Origin: Hippophae tibetana
Lineage: Eukaryota > Streptophyta > Magnoliopsida > Rosales > Elaeagnaceae
NCBI GenBank assembly: GCA_037013495.1
Contig: CM072801.1
Location: 104,105,816 to 104,169,815, forward strand
DNA length: 64,000 nucleotides
Direction: 5' to 3'
Translations under genes and position numbers: made by a program
Notes under the pieces: generated by a model
Seen by the model: the letters and a program-made list of their open reading frames with translations, nothing else
What the model was told of the DNA's origin: nothing
Databases searched by the model: none
Shown: positions 49,881-63,700 of the stretch, one piece after another
Numbering within the stretch: position 1 is the stretch's first letter
How the letters are laid out: each line of letters begins with the position of its first letter

Positions 49881-50538
49881 TCAAATTTGAAGAATTAAGA
49901 ACACGATTAGAAAACCACGCAAAAATTATAGACCAAATTATTAGACGTCGGAAAGTAGTGTAAGCGATGGAATTTGGGTTCTAAAAAGTGGACAAATGAA
50001 CTATTTTTTACTTTATGTTTTTGCTAATTGAAATGAGTTTTGATTTGATATTTTATAATAGTCGTTTTGATGTATGACTTAAAAGTTATAACAGTTTAAA
50101 GTTGGAACCTCAATAAATAATTTCTTTTTTTTTTAAATTACGAACTCTAGAAATTTTGTTGTTTTTTTTATTCACGATCAAAGATTGGTTGAACGCCGAA
50201 AAAAAAGAAAAGGAAAATGATACATTGAATTAAAAGAAATGTACGAAATGAAATGCAAATAAGAAAATTATGACAACAAAATCTAAATAAAACAAAAGAC
50301 TTGTAGAAATATTTGTTTCTTTAATTGTGATTTGTTCCAAAAGAATGCAAAAAACAATAAAATGGAAACGTTTAGTATTTCTAAAATTCAAAAAATAGAT
50401 ATATTAAGAGAGATATATTATTTTGGGCAACCAAGACTTTGATACCAAATGATACGGATCTTTTATGCGGACCATTTTGGAAACCATGAACTCAAAGGAA
50501 TGAGAAAGATTGAATTGCTAAGAAAATGGTTAATATAA

Positions 50539-51188
50539 TCAAATTTGAACAATTAAGAACACGATTATAAAACCACGCAAAAATGTGAGACCAAACTATT
50601 AGACGTCGGAAAGTAGTGTAAGCGATGGAATTTGGGTTCTAAAAAGTGGACAAATGAACTATTTTTTACTTTATGTTTTTGCAAATTGAAATGAGTTTTG
50701 ATTTGATATTTTATAATAGTCGTTTTGATTTATGACTTAAAAGTTATAACAGTTTAAAGTTGGATCCTCAATAAATATATATTTTTTTTTAAATTACGAA
50801 CTCCAGAAATTTTGTTGTTTTTTTTATTCACGATCAAAGATCGGTTGAACGCCGAAAAAAAAAGGAAAATGATATATTGAATTTAAAGAAAAGTACGAAA
50901 TGAAATGCAAATAAGAAAATTATAACAACAAAATCTAAATAAAAAAAGACTTGTAGAAATATTTGTTTCTTTAATTGTGATTTGGACCAAAAGAATGCAA
51001 AAAACAATTAAATGGAAACGTTTAGTAATTCTAAAATTCAAAAAATAGATATATTAAGAGAGATATACTATTTTGGGCAACCAAGACTTCGATAGCAAAT
51101 GATACGGATCTTTTATGCGGACCATTTTGGAAACCATGAACTAAAAGGAATGAGAAAGATTGAATTGCTAAGAAAATGGTTAATATAA
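50539..51188 (+). repeat. Hybrid monomer A' front / C tail (650 bp)
   Basis: The front has 'ggatcctc', the AT run and 'gatcggttg' of A' or D, with a short 'ccgaaaaaaaaagg' and 'gatatattg'. After 'aaagaaaagtacg' it changes to C: 'attataacaac', 'caattaaatgg', 'agtaattct' and 'cttcgatagc'. The switch lies between about 50891 and 50921. An identical-looking copy is at 54475-55124, one hexamer away. The short A-tract explains its 650 bp length. Confidence 0.88.
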
Positions 51189-52504
51189 TCAAATTTGAAG
51201 AATTAAGAACACGATTAGAAAACCACGCAAAAATTGGAGACCAAACTATTAGACGTCGGAAAGTAGTGTAAGCGATGGAATTTGGGTTCTAAAAAGTGGA
51301 CAAATGAACTATTTTTTACTTTATGTTTTTGCTAATTGAAATGAGTTTTGATTTGATATTTTATAATAGTCGTTTTGATGTATGACTTAAAAGTTATAAC
51401 AGTTTAAAGTTGGAACCTCAATAAATAATTTCTTTTTTTTTTAAATTACGAACTCTAGAAATTTTGTTGTTTTTTTTATTCACGAACAAAGATTGGTTGA
51501 ACGCCGAAAAAAAAGAAAAGGAAAATGATACATTGAATTAAAAGAAATGTACGAAATGAAATGCAAATAAGAAAATTATGACAACAAAATCTAAATAAAA
51601 CAAAAGACTTGTAGAAATATTTGTTTCTTTAATTGTGATTTGTACCAAAAGAATGCAAAAAACAATAAAATGGAAACGTTTAGTATTTCTAAAATTCAAA
51701 AAATAGATATATTAAGAGAGATATACTATTTTGGGCAACCAAGACTTTGATACCAAATGATACGGATCTTTTATGCGGACCATTTTGGAAACCATGAACT
51801 CAAAGGAATGAGAAAGATTGAATTGCTAAGAAAATGGTTAATATAATCAAATTTGAACAATTAAGAACACGATTAGAAAACCACGCAAAAATGTGAGACC
51901 AAACTATTAGACGTCGGAAAGTAGTGTAAGCGATGGAATTTGGGTTCTAAAAAGTGGACAAATGAACTATTTTTTACTTTATGTTTTTGCAAATTGAAAT
52001 GAGTTTTGATATGATATTTTATAATAGTCGTTTTGATTTATGACTTAAAAGTTATAACAGTTTAAAGTTGGATCCTCAATAAATATATATATTTTTTTTA
52101 AATTACGAACTCCAGAAATTTTGTTGTTTTTTTTTATTCAGGATCAAAGATCGGTTGAACGCCGAAAAAAAAGAAAAGGAAAATGATACATTGAATTAAA
52201 AGAAATGTACGAAATGAAATGCAAATAAGAAAATTATGACAACAAAATCTAAATAAAACAAAAGACTTGTAGAAATATTTGTTTCTTTAATTGTGATTTG
52301 TACCAAAAGAATGCAAAAAACAATAAAATGGAAACGTTTAGTAAATCTAAAATTCAAAAAATAGATATATTAAGAGAGATATACTATTTTGGGCAACCAA
52401 GGCTTCGATACCAAATGATACGGATCTTTTATAGGGACCATTTTGGAAACCATGAGATCAAAGGATTGAGAAAGATTGAATTGCTAAGAAAATGGTTAAT
52501 ATAA

Positions 52505-53157
52505 TCAAATTTGAACAATTAAGAACACGATTAGAAAAAGACGCAAAAATGTGAGAGCAAACTATTAGACGTCGGAAAGTAGGTAAGCGATGGAATTTGG
52601 GTTTTAAAAAGTGGACAATTGAACTATTTTTTACTTTATGTTTTTGCAAAATGAAATGAGTTTAGATTTGATATTTTATAATAGTCGTTTTGATGTATGA
52701 CTTAAAAGTTATAACAGTTTAAAGTTGGAACCTTAATAAATAATTTCTTTTTTTAAAATTACGAACTCCAAAAATTTTGTTGTTTTTAATTCAGGATCAA
52801 AGATTTGTTGAACGCCGAAAAAAAAGAAAAGGAAAATGATACGGTGAATTAAAAGAAAAGTACGAAATGAAATGCAAATAAGAAAATAATGAAAATAAAA
52901 TCTAAATAAAACAAAAGACTTGTAGAAATATTTGTTTCTTTAATTGTCATTGGTACCAAAAGAATGCAAAAAACAATAAAATGGAAACGTTTAGTAATTC
53001 TAAAATTCAAAAAATAGATATATTAACATAGATATACTATTTTGGGCAACCAAGACTTCGATACCAAATGATACGGATCTTTTATGCGGACCATTTTGGA
53101 AACCATGAACTCAAAGGAATGAGAAAGATTGAATTGTTAAGAAAATGGTTAATATAA
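52505..53157 (+). repeat. Reference monomer, family E
   Basis: E is distinguished by 'agtaggtaagcg' (one base shorter than 'agtagtgtaagcg'), 'gggttttaaaaag', 'gcaaaatgaaatg', 'ccttaataaat', 'aactccaaaaattttg', 'tttttaattcagg', 'gatttgttg', 'gatacggtg', 'ataatgaaaataaaatc', 'ttgtcattggtacc', 'taacatagatatac' and 'attgttaag'. Copies are at 52505-53157, 56441-57093, 59724-60376 and 63007-63659, all 653 bp and each directly after a D-tailed monomer. None occurs before 52.5 kb. The TAG in 'aacatagat' breaks the 68-codon frame. Confidence 0.93.
52555..52659 (+). other. Open frame continuing the 31-codon frame in family E
   Basis: In E the one-base-shorter 'agtaggtaagcg' keeps the frame of the small overlapping ORF open past the point where other families stop. 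It gives 34 codons from the TGA at 52552-52554 to the TGA at 52657-52659, including 'RRRKVGKRWNLGFKKWT'. That in-frame TGA and the lack of an upstream start mean no complete ORF exists here. It is noted because the family with the shorter junction reads through while all others stop. Confidence 0.25.
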
Positions 53158-56100
53158 TCAAATTTGTACAATTAAGAACACGATTAGAAAACCACGCAAA
53201 AATGTGAGACCAAACTATTAGACGTCGGAAAGTAGTGTAAGCGATGGAATTTGGGTTCTAAAAAGTGGACAAATGAACTATTTTTTACTTTATGTTTTTG
53301 CAAATTGAAATGAGTTTTGATTTGATATTTTATAATAGTCGTTTTGATGTATGACTTAAAAGTTATAACAGTTTAAAGTTGGATCCTCAATAAATAATTT
53401 CTTTTTTTTTTAAATTACGAACTCCAGAAATTTTGTTGTTTTTTTATTCAGGATCAAAGATTGGTTGAACGCCAAAAAAGAAAAGAAAAGGAAAATGATA
53501 CATTGATTTAAAAGAAAAGTACGAAATGAAATGTAAATAAGAAAATTATGACAACAAAATCTAAAGAAAACAAAAGGCTTGGAGAAATATTTGTTTCTTT
53601 AATTGTGATTTGGACCAAAAGAATGCAAAAAACAATAAAATGGAAACATTTAGTAAATCTAAAATTCAAAAAATAGATATATTAAGAGAGATATACAATT
53701 TTGGGCAACCAAGGCTACGATACCAGATGATACAGATCTTTTATGCCGACCATTTTGGAAACCATGAACTCAAAGGAATGAGAAAGATTGAATTGCTAAG
53801 AACGTGGTTAATATAATCAAATTTGAACAATTAAGAACACGATTAGAAAACCACGCAAAAATGTGAGACCAAACTATTAGACGTCGGAAGGTAGTGTAAG
53901 CGATGGAATTTGGGTTCTAAAAAGTGGACAACTGAACTATTTTTTACTTTATGTTTTTGGTAATTGAAATGAGTTTAGATTTGATATTTTATAATAGTCG
54001 TTTTGATGTATGACTTAAAAGTTATAACAGTTTAAAGTTGGAACCTCAATAAATAATTTCTTTTTTTTTTAAATTACGAACTCTAGAAATTTTGTTGTTT
54101 TTTTTATTCACGATCAAAGATTGGTTGAACGCCGAAAAAAAAGAAAAGGAAAATGATACATTGAATTAAAAGAAATGTACGAAATGAAATGCAAATAAGA
54201 AAATTATGACAACAAAATCTAAATAAAACAAAAGACTTGTAGAAATATTTGTTTCTTTAATTGTGATTTGTTCCAAAAGAATGCAAAAAACAATAAAATG
54301 GAAACGTTTAGTATTTCTAAAATTCAAAAAATAGATATATTAAGAGAGATATATTATTTTGGGCAACCAAGACTTTGATACCAAATGATACGGATCTTTT
54401 ATGCGGACCATTTTGGAAACCATGAACTCAAAGGAATGAGAAAGATTGAATTGCTAAGAAAATGGTTAATATAATCAAATTTGAACAATTAAGAACACGA
54501 TTATAAAACCACGCAAAAATGTGAGACCAAACTATTAGACGTCGGAAAGTAGTGTAAGCGATGGAATTTGGGTTCTAAAAAGTGGACAAATGAACTATTT
54601 TTTACTTTATGTTTTTGCAAATTGAAATGAGTTTTGATTTGATATTTTATAATAGTCGTTTTGATTTATGACTTAAAAGTTATAACAGTTTAAAGTTGGA
54701 TCCTCAATAAATATATATTTTTTTTTAAATTACGAACTCCAGAAATTTTGTTGTTTTTTTTATTCACGATCAAAGATCGGTTGAACGCCGAAAAAAAAAG
54801 GAAAATGATATATTGAATTTAAAGAAAAGTACGAAATGAAATGCAAATAAGAAAATTATAACAACAAAATCTAAATAAAAAAAGACTTGTAGAAATATTT
54901 GTTTCTTTAATTGTGATTTGGACCAAAAGAATGCAAAAAACAATTAAATGGAAACGTTTAGTAATTCTAAAATTCAAAAAATAGATATATTAAGAGAGAT
55001 ATACTATTTTGGGCAACCAAGACTTCGATAGCAAATGATACGGATCTTTTATGCGGACCATTTTGGAAACCATGAACTAAAAGGAATGAGAAAGATTGAA
55101 TTGCTAAGAAAATGGTTAATATAATCAAATTTGAAGAATTAAGAACACGATTAGAAAACCACGCAAAAATTGGAGACCAAACTATTAGACGTCGGAAAGT
55201 AGTGTAAGCGATGGAATTTGGGTTCTAAAAAGTGGACAAATGAACTATTTTTTACTTTATGTTTTTGCTAATTGAAATGAGTTTTGATTTGATATTTTAT
55301 AATAGTCGTTTTGATGTATGACTTAAAAGTTATAACAGTTTAAAGTTGGAACCTCAATAAATAATTTCTTTTTTTTTTAAATTACGAACTCTAGAAATTT
55401 TGTTGTTTTTTTTATTCACGAACAAAGATTGGTTGAACGCCGAAAAAAAAGAAAAGGAAAATGATACATTGAATTAAAAGAAATGTACGAAATGAAATGC
55501 AAATAAGAAAATTATGACAACAAAATCTAAATAAAACAAAAGACTTGTAGAAATATTTGTTTCTTTAATTGTGATTTGTACCAAAAGAATGCAAAAAACA
55601 ATAAAATGGAAACGTTTAGTATTTCTAAAATTCAAAAAATAGATATATTAAGAGAGATATACTATTTTGGGCAACCAAGACTTTGATACCAAATGATACG
55701 GATCTTTTATGCGGACCATTTTGGAAACCATGAACTCAAAGGAATGAGAAAGATTGAATTGCTAAGAAAATGGTTAATATAATCAAATTTGAACAATTAA
55801 GAACACGATTAGAAAACCACGCAAAAATGTGAGACCAAACTATTAGACGTCGGAAAGTAGTGTAAGCGATGGAATTTGGGTTCTAAAAAGTGGACAAATG
55901 AACTATTTTTTACTTTATGTTTTTGCAAATTGAAATGAGTTTTGATATGATATTTTATAATAGTCGTTTTGATTTATGACTTAAAAGTTATAACAGTTTA
56001 AAGTTGGATCCTCAATAAATATATATATTTTTTTTAAATTACGAACTCCAGAAATTTTGTTGTTTTTTTTTATTCAGGATCAAAGATCGGTTGAACGCCG

Positions 56101-57752
56101 AAAAAAAAGAAAAGGAAAATGATACATTGAATTAAAAGAAATGTACGAAATGAAATGCAAATAAGAAAATTATGACAACAAAATCTAAATAAAACAAAAG
56201 ACTTGTAGAAATATTTGTTTCTTTAATTGTGATTTGTACCAAAAGAATGCAAAAAACAATAAAATGGAAACGTTTAGTAAATCTAAAATTCAAAAAATAG
56301 ATATATTAAGAGAGATATACTATTTTGGGCAACCAAGGCTTCGATACCAAATGATACGGATCTTTTATAGGGACCATTTTGGAAACCATGAGATCAAAGG
56401 ATTGAGAAAGATTGAATTGCTAAGAAAATGGTTAATATAATCAAATTTGAACAATTAAGAACACGATTAGAAAAAGACGCAAAAATGTGAGAGCAAACTA
56501 TTAGACGTCGGAAAGTAGGTAAGCGATGGAATTTGGGTTTTAAAAAGTGGACAATTGAACTATTTTTTACTTTATGTTTTTGCAAAATGAAATGAGTTTA
56601 GATTTGATATTTTATAATAGTCGTTTTGATGTATGACTTAAAAGTTATAACAGTTTAAAGTTGGAACCTTAATAAATAATTTCTTTTTTTAAAATTACGA
56701 ACTCCAAAAATTTTGTTGTTTTTAATTCAGGATCAAAGATTTGTTGAACGCCGAAAAAAAAGAAAAGGAAAATGATACGGTGAATTAAAAGAAAAGTACG
56801 AAATGAAATGCAAATAAGAAAATAATGAAAATAAAATCTAAATAAAACAAAAGACTTGTAGAAATATTTGTTTCTTTAATTGTCATTGGTACCAAAAGAA
56901 TGCAAAAAACAATAAAATGGAAACGTTTAGTAATTCTAAAATTCAAAAAATAGATATATTAACATAGATATACTATTTTGGGCAACCAAGACTTCGATAC
57001 CAAATGATACGGATCTTTTATGCGGACCATTTTGGAAACCATGAACTCAAAGGAATGAGAAAGATTGAATTGTTAAGAAAATGGTTAATATAATCAAATT
57101 TGTACAATTAAGAACACGATTAGAAAACCACGCAAAAATGTGAGACCAAACTATTAGACGTCGGAAAGTAGTGTAAGGGATGGAATTTGGGTTCTAAAAA
57201 GTGGACAAATGAACTATTTTTTACTTTATGTTTTTGCAAATTGAAATGAGTTTAGATTTGATATTTTATAATAGTCGTTTTGATGTATGACTTAAAAGTT
57301 ATAACAGTTTAAAGTTGGATCCTCAATAAATAATTTCTTTTTTTTTTAAATTACGAACTCCAGAAATTTTGTTGTTTTTTTATTCAGGATCAAAGATTGG
57401 TTGAACGCCAAAAAAGAAAAGAAAAGGAAAATGATACATTGATTTAAAAGAAAAGTACGAAATGAAATGTAAATAAGAAAATTATGACAACAAAATCTAA
57501 AGAAAACAAAAGGCTTGGAGAAATATTTGTTTCTTTAATTGTGATTTGGACCAAAAGAATGCAAAAAACAATAAAATGGAAACATTTAGTAAATCTAAAA
57601 TTCAAAAAATAGATATATTAAGAGAGATATACAATTTTGGGCAACCAAGGCTACGATACCAGATGATACAGATCTTTTATGCCGACCATTTTGGAAACCA
57701 TGAACTCAAAGGAATGAGAAAGATTGAATTGCTAAGAACGTGGTTAATATAA

Positions 57753-60700
57753 TCAAATTTGAACAATTAAGAACACGATTAGAAAACCACGCAAAAATGT
57801 GAGACCAAACTATTAGACGTCGGAAGGTAGTGTAAGCGATGGAATTTGGGTTCTAAAAAGTGGACAACTGAACTATTTTTTACTTTATGTTTTTGGTAAT
57901 TGAAATGAGTTTAGATTTGATATTTTATAATAGTCGTTTTGATGTATGACTTAAAAGTTATAACAGTTTAAAGTTGGAACCTCAATAAATAATTTCTTTT
58001 TTTCTAAATTAGGAACTCCAGAAATTTTGTTGTTTTTTTTATTCACGATCAAAGATTGGTTGAACGCAGAAAAAAAAGAAAGAAAAGGAAAATGATACAT
58101 TGAATTAAAAGAAATGTACGAAATGAAATGCAAATAAGAAAATTATAACAACAAAATCTAAATAAAAAAAAGACTTGTAGAAATATTTGTTTCTTTAATT
58201 GTGATTTGGACCAAAAGAATGCAAAAAACAATTAAATGGAAACGTTTAGTAATTCTAAAATTCAAAAAATAGATATATTAAGAGAGATATACTATTTTGG
58301 GCAACCAAGACTTCGATAGCAAATGATACGGATCTTTTATGCGGACCATTTTGGAAACCATGAACTAAAAAGAATGAGAAAGATTGAATTGCTAAGAAAA
58401 TGGTTAATATAATCAAATTTGAAGAATTAAGAACACGATTAGAAACCATGCAAAAATTGGAGACCAAACTATTAGACGTCGGAAAGTAGTGTAAGCGATG
58501 GAATTTGGGTTCTAAAAAGTGGACAAATGAACTATTTTTTACTTTATGTTTTTGCTAATTGAAATGAGTTTTGATTTGATATTTTATAATAGTCGTTTTG
58601 ATGTATGTCTTAAAAGTTATAACAGTTTAAAGTTGGAACCTCAATAAATATTTTCTTTTTTTTTAAATTACGAACTCTAGAAATTTTGTTGTTTTTTTAT
58701 TCACGATCAAAGATTGGTTGAACGCCGAAAAAAAAGAAAAGGAAAATGATACATTGAATTAAAAGAAATGTACGAAATGAAATGCAAATAAGAAAATTAT
58801 GACAACAAAATCTAAATAAAACAAAAGACTTGTAGAAATATTTGTTTCTTTAATTGTGATTTGTACCAAAAGAATGCAAAAAACAATAAAATGGAAACGT
58901 TTAGTATTTCTAAAATTCAAAAAATAGATATATTAAGAGAGATATACTATTTTGGGCAACCAAGACTTTGATACCAAATGATACGGATCTTTTATGCCGA
59001 CCATTTTGGAAACCATGAACTCAAAGGAATGAGAAAGATTGAATTGCTAAGAAAATGGTTAATATAATCAAATTTGAACAATTAAGAACACGATTAGAAA
59101 ACCACGAAAAAATGTGAGACCAAACTATTAGACGTCGGAAAGTAGTGTAAGCGATGGAATTTGGGTTCTAAAAAGTGGAAAAATGAACTATTTTTTACTT
59201 TATGTTTTTGCAAATTGAAATGAGTTTTGATTTGATATTTTATAATAGTCGTTTTGATTTATGACTTAAAAGTTATAACAGTTTAAAGTTGGATCCTCAA
59301 TAAATATATATATATTTTTTAAATTACGAACTCTAGAAATTTTGTTGTTTTTTTATTCAGGATCAAAGATCGGTTGAACGCCGAAAAAAAAGAAAAGGAA
59401 AATGATACATTGAATTTAAAGAAAAGTACGAAATGAAATGCAAATAAGAAAATTATGACAACAAAATCTAAAGAAAACAAAAGGCTTGTAGAAATATTTG
59501 TTTCTTTAATTGTGATTTGTACCAAAAGAATGCAAAAAACAATAAAATGGAAACGTTTAGTAAATCTAAAATTCAAAAAATAGATATATTAAGAGAGATA
59601 TACTATTTTGGGCAACCAAGGCTTCGATACCAAATGATACGGATCTTTTATAGGGACCATTTTGGAAACCATGAGATCAAAGGATTGAGAAAGATTGAAT
59701 TGCTAAGAAAATGGTTAATATAATCAAATTTGAACAATTAAGAACACGATTAGAAAAAGACGCAAAAATGTGAGAGCAAACTATTAGACGTAGGAAAGTA
59801 GGTAAGCGATGGAATTTGGGTTTTAAAAAGTGGACAATTGAACTATTTTTTACTTTATGTTTTTGCAAAATGAAATGAGTTTAGATTTGATATTTTATAA
59901 TAGTCGTTTTGATGTATGACTTAAAAGTTATAACAGTTTAAAGTTAGAACCTTAATAAATAATTTCTTTTTTTAAAATTACGAACTCCAAAAATTTTGTT
60001 GTTTTTAATTCAGGATCAAAGATTTGTTGAACGCCGAAAAAAAAGAAAAGGAAAATGATACGGTGAATTAAAAGAAAAGTACGAAATGAAATGCAAATAA
60101 GAAAATAATGAAAATAAAATCTAAATAAAACAAAAGACTTGTAGAAATATTTGTTTCTTTAATTGTCATTGGTACCAAAAGAATGCAAAAAACAATAAAA
60201 TGGAAACGTTTAGTAATTCTAAAATTCAAAAAATAGATATATTAACATAGATATACTATTTTGGGCAACCAAGACTTCGATACCAAATGATACGGATCTT
60301 TTATGCGGACCATTTTGGAAACCATGAACTCAAAGGAATGAGAAAGATTGAATTGTTAAGAAAATGGTTAATATAATCAAATTTGTACAATTAAGAACAC
60401 GATTAGAAAACCACGCAAAAATGTGAGACCAAACTATTAGACGTCGGAAAGTAGTGTAAGGGATGGAATTTGGGTTCTAAAAAGTGGACAAATGAACTAT
60501 TTTTTACTTTATGTTTTTGCAAATTGAAATGAGTTTAGATTTGATATTTTATAATAGTCGTGTTGATGTATGACTTAAAAGTTATAACAGTTTAAAGTTG
60601 GATCCTCAATAAATAATTTCTTTTTTTTTTAAATTACGAACTCCAGAAATTTTGTTGTCTTTTTATTCAGGATCAAAGATTGGTTGAACGCCAAAAAAGA

Positions 60701-63700
60701 AAAGAAAAGGAAAATGATACATTGATTTAAAAGAAAAGTACGAAATGAAATGTAAATAAGAAAATTATGACAACAAAATCTAAATAAAACAAAAGACTTG
60801 TAGAAATATTTGTTTCTTTAATTGTCATTGGTACCAAAAGAATGCAAAAAACAATAAAATGGAAACGTTTAGTAATTCTAAAATTCAAAAAATAGATATA
60901 TTAACATAGATATACTATTTTGGGCAACCAAGACTTCGATACCATATGATACGGATCTTTTATGCGGACCATTTTGGAAACCATGAACTCAAAGGAATGA
61001 GAAAGATTGAATTGTTAAGAAAATGGTTAATATAATCAAATTTGAACAATTAAGAACACGATTAGAAAACCACGCAAAAATGTGAGACCAAACAATTAGA
61101 CGTCGGAAAGTAGTGTAAGGGATGGAATTTGGGTTCTAAAAAGTGGACAAATGAACTATTTTTTACTTTATGTTTTTGCAAATTGAAATGAGTTTAGATT
61201 TGATATTTTATAATAGTCGTTTTGATGTATGACTTAAAAGTTATAACAGTTTAAAGTTGGATCCTCAATAAATAATTTCTTTTTTTTTTTAAATTACGAA
61301 CTCTAGAAATTTTGTTGTTTTTTTATTCAGGATCAAAGATTGGTTGAACGCCAAAAAAGAAAAGAAAAGGAAAATGATACATTGATTTAAAAGAAATGTA
61401 CGAAATGAAATGCAAATAAGAAAATTATAACAACAAAATCTAAATAAAAAAAAAGACTTGTAGAAATATTTGTTTCTTTAATTGTGATTTGGACCAAAAG
61501 AATGCAAAAAACAATTAAATGGAAACGTTTAGTAATTCTAAAATTCAAAAAATAGATATATTAAGAGAGATATACTATTTTGGGCAACCAAGACTTCGAT
61601 AGCAAATGATACGGATCTTTTATGCGGACCATTTTGGAAACCATGAACTAAAAAGAATGAGAAAGATTGAATTGCTAAGAAAATGGTTAATATAATCAAA
61701 TTTGAAGAATTAAGAACACGATTAGAAACCATGCAAAAATTGGAGACCAAACTATTAGACGTCGGAAAGTAGTGTAAGCGATGGAATTTGGGTTCTAAAA
61801 AGTGGACAAATGAACTATTTTTTACTTTATGTTTTTGCTAATTGAAATGAGTTTTGATTTGATATTTTATAATAGTCGTTTTGATGTATGTCTTAAAAGT
61901 TATAACAGTTTAAAGTTGGAACCTCAATAAATATTTTCTTTTTTTTTAAATTACGAACTCTAGAAATTTTGTTGTTTTTTTATTCACGATCAAAGATTGG
62001 TTGAACGCCGAAAAAAAAGAAAAGGAAAATGATACATTGAATTAAAAGAAATGTACGAAATGAAATGCAAATAAGAAAATTATGACAACAAAATCTAAAT
62101 AAAACAAAAGACTTGTAGAAATATTTGTTTCTTTAATTGTGATTTGTACCAAAAGAATGCAAAAAACAATAAAATGGAAACGTTTAGTATTTCTAAAATT
62201 CAAAAAATAGATATATTAAGAGAGATATACTATTTTGGGCAACCAAGACTTTGATACCAAATGATACGGATCTTTTATGCCGACCATTTTGGAAACCATG
62301 AACTCAAAGGAATGAGAAAGATTGAATTGCTAAGAAAATGGTTAATATAATCAAATTTGAACAATTAAGAACACGATTAGAAAACCACGCAAAAATGTGA
62401 GACCAAACTATTAGACGTCGGAAAGTAGTGTAAGCGATGGAATTTGGGTTCTAAAAAGTGGAAAAATGAACTATTTTTTACTTTATGTTTTTGCAAATTG
62501 AAATGAGTTTTGATTTGATATTTTATAATAGTCGTTTTGATTTATGACTTAAAAGTTATAACAGTTTAAAGTTGGATCCTCAATAAATATATATATATTT
62601 TTTAAATTACGAACTCCAGAAATTTTGTTGTTTTTTTATTCAGGATCAAAGATCGGTTGAACGCCGAAAAAAAAGAAAAGGAAAATGATACATTGAATTT
62701 AAAGAAAAGTACGAAATGAAATGCAAATAAGAAAATTATGACAACAAAATCTAAAGAAAACAAAAGGCTTGTAGAAATATTTGTTTCTTTAATTGTGATT
62801 TGTACCAAAAGAATGCAAAAAACAATAAAATGGAAACGTTTAGTAAATCTAAAATTCAAAAAATAGATATATTAAGAGAGATATACTATTTTGGGCAACC
62901 AAGGCTTCGATACCAAATGATACGGATCTTTTATAGGGACCATTTTGGAAACCATGAGATCAAAGGATTGAGAAAGATTGAATTGCTAAGAAAATGGTTA
63001 ATATAATCAAATTTGAACAATTAAGAACACGATTAGAAAAAGACGCAAAAATGTGAGAGCAAACTATTAGACGTCGGAAAGTAGGTAAGCGATGGAATTT
63101 GGGTTTTAAAAAGTGGACAATTGATCTATTTTTTACTTTATGTTTTTGCAAAATGAAATGAGTTTAGATTTGATATTTTATAATAGTCGTTTTGATGTAT
63201 GACTTAAAAGTTATAACAGTTTAAAGTTGGAACCTTAATAAATAATTTCTTTTTTTAAAATTACGAACTCCAAAAATTTTGTTGTTTTTAATTCAGGATC
63301 AAAGATTTGTTGAATGCCGAAAAAAAAGAAAAGGAAAATGATACGGTGAATTAAAAGAAAAGTACGAAATGAAATGCAAATAAGAAAATAATGAAAATAA
63401 AATCTAAATAAAACAAAAGACTTGTAGAAATATTTGTTTCTTTAATTGTCATTGGTACCAAAAGAATGCAAAAAACAATAAAATGGAAACGTTTAGTAAT
63501 TCTAAAATTCAAAAAATAGATATATTAACATAGATATACTATTTTGGGCAACCAAGACTTCGATACCAAATGATACGGATCTTTTATGCGGACCATTTTG
63601 GAAACCATGAACTCAAAGGAATGAGAAAGATTGAATTGTTAAGAAAATGGTTAATATAATCAAATTTGAACAATTAAGAACACGATTAGAAAACCACGCA

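Larger units (their letters stand above)
49881..57752 (+). repeat. Higher-order repeat: two copies of a 3936 bp hexamer
   Basis: Monomer ends are 50538, 51188, 51846, 52504, 53157, 53816 and then 54474, 55124, 55782, 56440, 57093, 57752. Every pair is offset by exactly 3936 bp. The order is B2, A'/C hybrid, B2, D-tailed, E, A. The first ~200 bp of the two B2 copies differ (49881 has 'aattatagacc', 53817 has 'aatgtgagacc' and 'tttttggtaattg'). The true unit boundary therefore lies inside the first monomer, and its 3' end repeats at about 57.9 kb. Differences I noticed elsewhere are few, such as 'gcgatgg' near 53242 against 'gggatgg' near 57178. Confidence 0.95.

Noticed and set aside
52458-52649. 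Minus-strand 63-codon ORF (also near 56394, 59677 and 62960) and the 70-codon ORFs at 58255 and 61538
   Set aside because: They span the monomer junction, are copied only with the higher-order repeats, and overlap other frames. They are best explained as chance frames.
49881-57752. Calling the 3936 bp duplication an assembly error
   Set aside because: Several base differences separate the copies and the front of the unit differs, so a true duplication is the simpler reading. Read data are still needed.
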